Source of the DNA: JBNKDD01 sp050288085
Lineage (GTDB): Bacteria > Chloroflexota > Anaerolineae > Aggregatilineales > UBA3940
Assembly (NCBI GenBank): GCA_050288085.1
Contig: JBNKDD010000215.1
Coordinates: 1-9,645, forward strand
DNA: 9,645 bases
Direction: 5' to 3'
Part shown: positions 5,016 through 9,645 of the stretch, piece by piece
Layout of the letters: every line of letters starts with the position of its first letter
How positions within the stretch are numbered: position 1 is the stretch's first letter
Program-made: the position numbers and the translations under genes
Notes under the pieces: model-generated
What the model was told of the DNA's origin: nothing
The model's input: the letters and a program-made list of their open reading frames with translations, nothing else
Databases searched by the model: none

Positions 5016-7040
5016 TTATTGTTCGGGTGGGAAGAGTTCAATCAGGATAGCACTAGGCGGATCCGTAATCACGGCATCGAGTATTCTTCCATCGGCGGTT
5101 ATGATAGGGTCTCTAGCATCTCCACCGTCGCTAACAGCAAGGATATTGCCATCAAAATCATACCAAACGAGTATATCATTTTTATAATCATCCTCCAGGA
5201 TATAGTCGCCCAGTAAGTAGAAGGAGAAGGGGAGATAATTGTCTTCTCCGAAATCCGTAACACTTTCTTCTCCTGTTCTTATATCTATAATGCGCAGAGT
5301 ATGATCTTCGAACATCGCAATTCGAGAGGAGTCGGATAACCACCTGGGTGGTTCAAGGCTTTCTACATCAGTTGTGAATACCACCTCATGTTGATGCGGA
5401 TCCCAGACAACCAGACGACGAATTTTATCTTCCTCTTCGGAGAAACGTGATGATTCAACGAATGCCAGAAACCTTTCATCGGGTGAGCGTTTCATACCAG
5501 AGATGTATAAGGGATATGGGGTTACGTAAACAAATTCATTTTGCTCACGATTGAACACTTGCAAGAAGAATTGTTCCTCGTCAGGCCCTGTTCTGGTCTC
5601 ATTCGGCCAGGATTTTTGATTGTTCAGGAAGACAACCAGCGTGGAGTCGTCCACCCATTCCAAACCACGTATATGGTAATCAGTGTCGATTACATTTTGA
5701 ATAGTTCGTGTTTCTCTGTCCCAAAAGCGAATCCTGTCATCAAGATGTGTGCCAATCGCCAGCGTTTTGCTGTCCGGTGACCATGCAGCCCAGGCCCCAT
5801 TAAAACCTGCTGGATCGGCAAATGCTGTAAGCATCTCATTCTGGTTGGTATCCCAGACATAATAACGGGTTGCTTCGCCGATAGCCAGCATTTGACCATC
5901 GGGTGAGAATGCATCATTTGCATCACCAGAGCCTGATCCGGTGTGCCCAACCGTTTCGTTGATCTGGTTAAAGTTCCTGTCGTAGAACAGAATAGCGTCA
6001 ATCAAGACAACAAGCAGCCCATCTAAGCGCTCGTAAGTTTTTTCTGTGGTCCATGTTCCATCATGCAGCCGGGTCACTTCGGCGACCGCTCCATCGATAT
6101 GAATGACGTATCCGCCGTTGGTGGCAAAAGTGTGCTGATCAAGCCGCCAACCATGGTCTGATGGCGAACCATCTAACTCATTAACGGTTAGCGGTTCGCC
6201 GGTGGAAAGGTCCCAAACCATAGTACGAACCACACGTTGGCTAAGCTGTGGATCATATATGTAGCCAATATAAGAAAAATAACGTCCATCAGATGAAAAG
6301 CCCGCTGCCCCTACTGAATAATGTAAGTACTGGTTTGCCAGTTCTTGCACGATTTCTCCGCTTTCGACACTCCAGACTGCAATAGGCCCATCGACCTGGA
6401 AGCTGATCAGGTGCTCTCCGGCAGGCATCCATATCAGGTCAAGATCGTCATCTGAGCCAGTCAAGTCGAACAGCGGCTCCAGCGTGTTGGTGTCAGATAT
6501 TGAGCAGTCACTCCCTCTACAAGAAGCAAAATATTTACCGTTTGGAGAAGGGAAAAATGGGATGTGGGTGGTTTCTTCGTCTATCTCTTTCAAAATACTT
6601 CCATCTTCAGAACTAAGAAGATAGTATGGAAGAAAACTGACTTTCCACAGTATGTTATTGTCGGCAGTCCAGGTGATATAGCTTGGATTTACGATGTTTT
6701 TTTGATGAAACCAGAGCATTTCTAACGTATCGGGTTCATATAAATACACACCATCCCCAGTCAGTACGGCCAACATACTTCCATCCGGGGATAGTTCGCT
6801 TTGACGGAGGATCCCACCTTTCAGATCAATCCGGGCGATCTCCCGGTAAGTTGACCCTTCAAGCGGCTCGTAGGGCAAGGTCGCCGTCGGCGGGGGGGTA
6901 GGTGTGTTGGTCGGTGATTCGGTGGCGGTCGGCGAGGGGGTGAGGATGGTGGTTGATGTGGCGGTCGGCGTCGACGATTCGGTCGCAGCGGCGCAGGCAG
7001 TGAGGATCAACAGAATGGTAAGGACTGGAAAACGTTTCAT
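5016..7040 (-). CDS. Lipoprotein with WD40/TolB-like beta-propeller
   Basis: The 674-residue protein starts MKRFPVLTILLILTAC, a lipoprotein signal with lipobox L13-T14-A15-C16, so it should be lipid-anchored on the outer face of the membrane. A Thr/Pro/Ser linker (17-55) follows, a style common in Chloroflexota surface lipoproteins. The rest is a run of degenerate propeller blades marked by S-P-D-G-like turns (84-87, 165-168, 249-252, 379-382, 421-424, 519-522, 648-651) and by strand ends such as YVWDTN, RFWDRET, LVVWDPH and LRIIDIRTG. About a dozen blades suggest one large or two stacked propellers. C174 and C179 might form a disulfide. No catalytic motif is seen, so the role is probably binding or scaffolding. 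GGGAG lies six bases before ATG 7040. It follows the 7100-7651 gene by 59 bases in the same direction, so the two are likely co-transcribed. Confidence 0.85.
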   Translation of the reverse strand: MKRFPVLTILLILTACAAATESSTPTATSTTILTPSPTATESPTNTPTPPPTATLPYEPLEGSTYREIARIDLKGGILRQSELSPDGSMLAVLTGDGVYLYEPDTLEMLWFHQKNIVNPSYITWTADNNILWKVSFLPYYLLSSEDGSILKEIDEETTHIPFFPSPNGKYFASCRGSDCSISDTNTLEPLFDLTGSDDDLDLIWMPAGEHLISFQVDGPIAVWSVESGEIVQELANQYLHYSVGAAGFSSDGRYFSYIGYIYDPQLSQRVVRTMVWDLSTGEPLTVNELDGSPSDHGWRLDQHTFATNGGYVIHIDGAVAEVTRLHDGTWTTEKTYERLDGLLVVLIDAILFYDRNFNQINETVGHTGSGSGDANDAFSPDGQMLAIGEATRYYVWDTNQNEMLTAFADPAGFNGAWAAWSPDSKTLAIGTHLDDRIRFWDRETRTIQNVIDTDYHIRGLEWVDDSTLVVFLNNQKSWPNETRTGPDEEQFFLQVFNREQNEFVYVTPYPLYISGMKRSPDERFLAFVESSRFSEEEDKIRRLVVWDPHQHEVVFTTDVESLEPPRWLSDSSRIAMFEDHTLRIIDIRTGEESVTDFGEDNYLPFSFYLLGDYILEDDYKNDILVWYDFDGNILAVSDGGDARDPIITADGRILDAVITDPPSAILIELFPPEQ

Positions 7041-7120
7041 GTGGTGCTCCCAATTGTGCCCGGATTAGGTGAAAACAGATAGACTGATCTGTTTCCTGGT
7101 CAGTATGCCGTGTCTGAGAG
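7034..7120 (-). repeat. 87-bp direct repeat, copy A (before the lipoprotein gene)
   Basis: This stretch matches 7645-7731 at 74 of 87 positions without gaps, at a constant offset of 611 bp. Read on the minus strand it contains the last codons and stop of the 183-residue gene (DTAY-stop), a hairpin (AAACAGAT pairing with ATCTGTTT), a GGGAG ribosome site and the first codons ATGAAAC of the lipoprotein gene. Five adjacent mismatches fall in or next to the hairpin loop, while the stem is kept. Confidence 0.85.
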
Positions 7121-7651
7121 GTTCTGCCGAATCCGATCCAGTAAAAGCTCGTGCCCATCATGATCAGTTGTGATGACAAAGACTGGGGTATAGCCCAGCT
7201 TATAGTAAAGCCCTGTGATTTTATAAATGATGGGAAGGTCCGGCATGTATATAGGAAAAACAGTCGTTTGGTGCTTTGGCCAGGGTTTGTAGAGTAAAGA
7301 TATTCTGGTCTTCTTAAACTCTGCTTGACGTAATTGTTCCCATGATATAAAGAATATTTTGGAATCGAACAGATATAGTCGTATACCTTCTTCCTCAACC
7401 GTGATGTCCGAAGTCGTCACGATGCCTGCACTACAGGTCAAGGGAATTCCGTATATTAAACATATACCTGTGCCCCCTAATATAATTCTGTCAATTTGGC
7501 TGTTGACATCTCCAAGTCCAAACAATGATAAAACCATCAGAAAAACGGCAGCAGCAGTCCCCACAAAAAAACCTGCAATATATGTCGCACGAATAGACTT
7601 ACGAAAATATCTTTCGTTTGGAAGACATTGATGTGATGTTATTTGTTTCAT
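7100..7651 (-). CDS. Two-helix membrane protein with PH-like cytoplasmic domain
   Basis: The 183-residue protein has a polar N-terminus, a first membrane helix at about 23-46 (ATYIAGFFVGTAAAVFLMVL) and a second at about 55-78, then a soluble domain. That domain begins with ITVEEEGIRLYLFDSKIFFI and ISWEQLRQAEF. This strand order (T-EEEGI-LY, KI-FISWEQL) resembles bacterial PH-like (DUF304/YdbT-type) domains that follow a membrane hairpin. The family call is a pattern impression. GGGAG precedes ATG 7651, and the sequence around both its start and its stop is shared by the 87-bp repeat. It is AT-richer than the genes at 465-4942. It is probably the first gene of a unit with the downstream lipoprotein, perhaps as an envelope-associated pair. 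Partner and substrate are unknown. Confidence 0.7.
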   Translation of the reverse strand: MKQITSHQCLPNERYFRKSIRATYIAGFFVGTAAAVFLMVLSLFGLGDVNSQIDRIILGGTGICLIYGIPLTCSAGIVTTSDITVEEEGIRLYLFDSKIFFISWEQLRQAEFKKTRISLLYKPWPKHQTTVFPIYMPDLPIIYKITGLYYKLGYTPVFVITTDHDGHELLLDRIRQNLSDTAY

Positions 7652-7731
7652 GTGGTACTCCCAATTGTGCCCGGATTATGTGGAAACAGATAAGTCTATC
7701 TGTTTCCTGATCAGTATGCGGTGTCCGGGGG
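7645..7731 (-). repeat. 87-bp direct repeat, copy B (before the 183-residue gene)
   Basis: This is the partner of 7034-7120. Its hairpin is perfect: GGAAACAGATA and TATCTGTTTCC pair over 11 bp around a 4-base loop. It also carries GGGAG and ATGAAAC of the 183-residue gene, and upstream a relic DTAY-stop with no gene attached. Confidence 0.85.
7711..7731 (-). pseudogene. Relic 3' end of a lost paralogue of the 183-residue gene
   Basis: On the minus strand GAC ACC GCA TAC TGA (7711-7725) encodes DTAY-stop, the same C-terminus as the intact 183-residue protein, with different third bases in two codons. Further upstream the frame gives a run of prolines and reaches a stop at 7738-7740, so no gene remains. 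The simplest reading is that a tandem copy once lay here and was deleted, leaving only its tail. Confidence 0.4.
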
Positions 7732-7931
7732 TGGGAGTCAAGCGGGTGGTGGTGAGGCGAGAATCGCGGTGCTTGTAATAATCGCCCCGCGTTTCATAAC
7801 GGAATTGTTACCGTTTTGGTATGCGTTTTGTACGGAAATTCAAGGGCATATTCATAAAAATCCTTTACAATTGAACTGTGGCTTTTTCAGACTATTACTT
7901 TGCCACCTTCCATCACGAAAGGAAAGCACAC
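7732..7931. other. Intergenic stretch between divergent genes, with small palindromes
   Basis: No gene is supported here. AACGG (7798-7802) and CCGTT (7811-7815) form a dyad with an 8-base centre, and ACGG recurs at 7832-7835. These could be regulator sites but are short. The stretch should hold promoters for the 7932-8306 gene and perhaps for the minus-strand unit; no clear promoter for the latter was found. Confidence 0.3.
7871..7898 (+). promoter_or_regulatory. Weak promoter candidate for the small membrane protein gene
   Basis: TTGAAC (7871-7876) and TATTAC (7893-7898) are 16 bases apart, each matching consensus at four of six positions. Transcription would start near 7905, some 27 bases before ATG 7932. 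Confidence 0.35.
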
Positions 7932-8306
7932 ATGTGGAAGAAACTACTCTGGGTAGTGGCCGCACTATATCCGATAAGTGTAGTGTTCATTATCATGGCC
8001 AATGCTGAGTCCGATGCAACTATCTTGAGCCTGATCCCAGGTTTTCTCATGTTTCTTCTCCCTCTTGGGGTTCTGGTTTTTGAACTACGAGATGGGAAGA
8101 CGCCGAAAATCTGGGGCAAGATCATTCTGGTCATCGTCTATCTGATAAGTTTTTTGCTGCTGGGAGTTGGGACTGCTGGTTATTACTCATTCAACACCCC
8201 GACCCCGCTCAACCTTATCAAGGGCCTGCCCCTCCTCATCACGCTTTTGGCCCTGTTCTTCTTTGCCTTCAGGCGGATATTTAAGAAGAAAGCGGTGGCA
8301 GCATAG
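7932..8306 (+). CDS. Small four-helix membrane protein
   Basis: The 124-residue protein starts MWKKLLWVVAALYPISVVFI and has four hydrophobic segments at about 4-23, 31-51, 60-84 and 96-114, ending in a basic tail RRIFKKK, which would place the C-terminus in the cytoplasm. ATG 7932 is chosen over an in-frame GTG at 7878 because AAAGGAAAG ends five bases before it and the hydrophobic N-terminus begins there. The layout, with a LIPGFLMFLLPL segment and a closing LLITLLALFFF, faintly recalls small uncharacterised four-helix families such as DUF7670, but I would not assign it. It stands alone between divergent minus-strand units, and the strong terminator at 8323-8364 ends its transcript. Function is unknown. 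Confidence 0.7.
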   Translation: MWKKLLWVVAALYPISVVFIIMANAESDATILSLIPGFLMFLLPLGVLVFELRDGKTPKIWGKIILVIVYLISFLLLGVGTAGYYSFNTPTPLNLIKGLPLLITLLALFFFAFRRIFKKKAVAA

Positions 8307-8322
8307 AGACCACCGGCTAATC

Positions 8323-8364
8323 AAAAAGGGAGGAGACTCGACCTGTTGAGTTCCCTCCCTTTTT
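8323..8364. terminator. Bidirectional intrinsic terminator
   Basis: AAAAAGGGAGG (8323-8333) pairs perfectly with CCTCCCTTTTT (8354-8364) over 11 bp, and an inner stem (ACTCGA with TTGAGT) closes on a 4-base loop. The A-run on one side and the T-run on the other let it work on both strands. It lies between the convergent ends of the small membrane protein gene and the Lnt-like gene. Confidence 0.9.
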
Positions 8365-8418
8365 ATTAACTTTAGCCAATTGCTGGCGAACCACTTACGC
8401 TCAAACTTCCCCGGCGTC

Positions 8419-9645
8419 TCATCGCTGCCTGCGGATATCCCTCACGGACAGCACCACGACAAGAATCAGTGTTGCAGCAGATAGATAGACAAACCAATCG
8501 CCCAGAGCACCGTAGAGGGTATTGATGCCTTTAATGGGGACATCAGCCATCATCACCCGGTTCTCAGTATTAAAGTAATCCTGATAGGCCAGGACGTTGC
8601 CGTTATAGTCCGTTGCCATAGAGGTTGATTTGTTGGCCTGCCGGAATATCGAGAACCCATACTCCACGCCTCGGAGAGACCCGATCTGGGTGTGATATGG
8701 ACTGGTCAGCTCGGTATCGAAACCGGGAACAAGCAGAATGTCCACATCCTTCTGCGCTGCCTGCCGCACGAACCGCGGGAAATCCAGGTCAAAACAGATG
8801 ACCGTTGACAGCCTTCCCCATGGTGTATCGGCGGTGGGAATGATCCCATCTGAATCGGTGGGATACCATGAGATGGTTTTCTCGTACCGGAAGAGCTGCT
8901 CGCCGTCAGGGCCAAACAGGTAAACCAGGTTGTCATTCTTGGTCTGTTCGTAATGCAGCACCAGCACACCCGGCGCGAAGTAGATATCATGTTCCTGGGC
9001 AAAGGCCGCCGATCGTTCCAGGAACGCGGCCTCGTCATCTTCATAGAGGACGGCGTTTCCTTCTGTCCAGAAGATAATCTCCGCCCCTGCCTCCGCGGCA
9101 CGCGCGCTGTTCGCAAACAGGTTGTCATTGATCTGGTTCATCTCATCCACGACGGCTGATTTGCCATCCCGCGGTGTGCCCTCATCCGTGATCGTCCAGT
9201 AGTCCTGGGGATGCGGCTCGGTGACACCCGCTATTCGCACAGTGCCGGAATCGGGCCGGGTCAGGAGGAGCTTCGCGGAGCCGTAAGTCAGCAGCACGGC
9301 AAACACGATCAGCAGGGAAAGAACCGGCCTGGCTGCTTCTCTCAGGTCGAAGTCTTTTTCCCAGAGATAGTTGATCGTGGTGGCGGTCAACCCGATCAGA
9401 AAGGTCAGGCCCCACAGCCCTGTTAGCGATACCGTCTGGGATAGGACCCTCAACGGGAACTGCCCGGCGGCGGGCGAAAAGACCGTCCCTACCGGGGAGA
9501 ACCCCAAAAAGTAATCCCCAAGGGTTATGATCAGAGGGAGCAGCAGCAATGAACCGAGAGTCAGGTCTCGTTTGGCTGCCCACCGATCGACGTACAGACC
9601 CACCCAGAGCGGCAGCAGCACCATCCCGCTGAAGACGAACTCCAT
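8419..9645 (-). CDS. Apolipoprotein N-acyltransferase-like membrane protein, 5' end outside the window
   Basis: The frame covers 408 residues. The ATG at 9645 coincides with the window edge, so the true start probably lies beyond it; Lnt proteins are usually about 500 residues. Four hydrophobic segments (about 2-20, 30-48, 70-92, 108-126) precede a nitrilase-fold domain (about 136-372), and one helix follows (384-401), which is the Lnt plan. The Glu-Lys-Cys triad is visible as WTEGN (E195), YEKT (K256) and VICFD (C284). A typical RGVEYGFSIFRQAN stretch follows (325-338). Lnt transfers a third acyl chain to lipoproteins at the outer face of the cytoplasmic membrane. The lysine motif reads EKTISWYPTDSDG rather than the usual K-H-LVPFGE, so another amide- or acyl-transfer reaction is possible. 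It is not in the same operon as the lipoprotein gene. Confidence 0.85.
   Translation of the reverse strand: MEFVFSGMVLLPLWVGLYVDRWAAKRDLTLGSLLLLPLIITLGDYFLGFSPVGTVFSPAAGQFPLRVLSQTVSLTGLWGLTFLIGLTATTINYLWEKDFDLREAARPVLSLLIVFAVLLTYGSAKLLLTRPDSGTVRIAGVTEPHPQDYWTITDEGTPRDGKSAVVDEMNQINDNLFANSARAAEAGAEIIFWTEGNAVLYEDDEAAFLERSAAFAQEHDIYFAPGVLVLHYEQTKNDNLVYLFGPDGEQLFRYEKTISWYPTDSDGIIPTADTPWGRLSTVICFDLDFPRFVRQAAQKDVDILLVPGFDTELTSPYHTQIGSLRGVEYGFSIFRQANKSTSMATDYNGNVLAYQDYFNTENRVMMADVPIKGINTLYGALGDWFVYLSAATLILVVVLSVRDIRRQR

Noticed and set aside
6859..7398. 179-residue minus-strand frame overlapping the 183-residue and lipoprotein genes
   Set aside because: It overlaps two better supported genes in another frame and reads through the lipoprotein signal and Thr/Pro linker in shifted frame.

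Overview
The window looks like chromosomal DNA of an uncultured bacterium, most plausibly Chloroflexota (Anaerolineae-like). The clues are a Thr/Pro-rich lipoprotein linker feeding a WD40-like propeller, an Lnt-like nitrilase-fold protein, dispersed ATTCGTG-type 9-bp repeats, and a mix of GC-rich housekeeping-like genes with AT-richer accessory ones. No rRNA, tRNA, CRISPR array or transposase was found. The taxonomic call is inference from gene style, not proof.

Layout, left to right. (i) 1-219, minus: the N-terminal part of a small DUF6941-like protein leaving the window. (ii) 355-1694: two helically phased dyads, a near-consensus sigma-70 promoter and a complete phage-type terminase large subunit standing without portal or capsid genes. 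(iii) 1704-3077: an unrecognised 383-residue gene (minus) bracketed by a pair of inverted 49-bp repeats built from 9-bp units. (iv) 3114-4942: an ABC-F ATPase behind a roughly 170-nt leader holding an intrinsic terminator and small leader ORFs, an arrangement typical of attenuation-controlled ABC-F antibiotic-resistance genes. (v) 5016-7651, minus: a two-gene unit of a membrane-anchored PH-like protein and a propeller lipoprotein, each preceded by a copy of the same 87-bp repeat. (vi) 7932-8306: a small four-helix membrane protein ending at a strong bidirectional terminator. (vii) 8419-9645, minus: the C-terminal part of an apolipoprotein N-acyltransferase-like membrane enzyme that runs off the right edge.

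The genes do not form one pathway. The window reads as an accessory patchwork of short units, each with its own signals. The strongest regulatory story is drug- or stress-responsive attenuation of the ABC-F gene. The clearest evolutionary story is tandem duplication and erosion on the minus strand around 7.0-7.7 kb. Lipoprotein production and possible lipoprotein N-acylation lie near each other but in separate transcription units.
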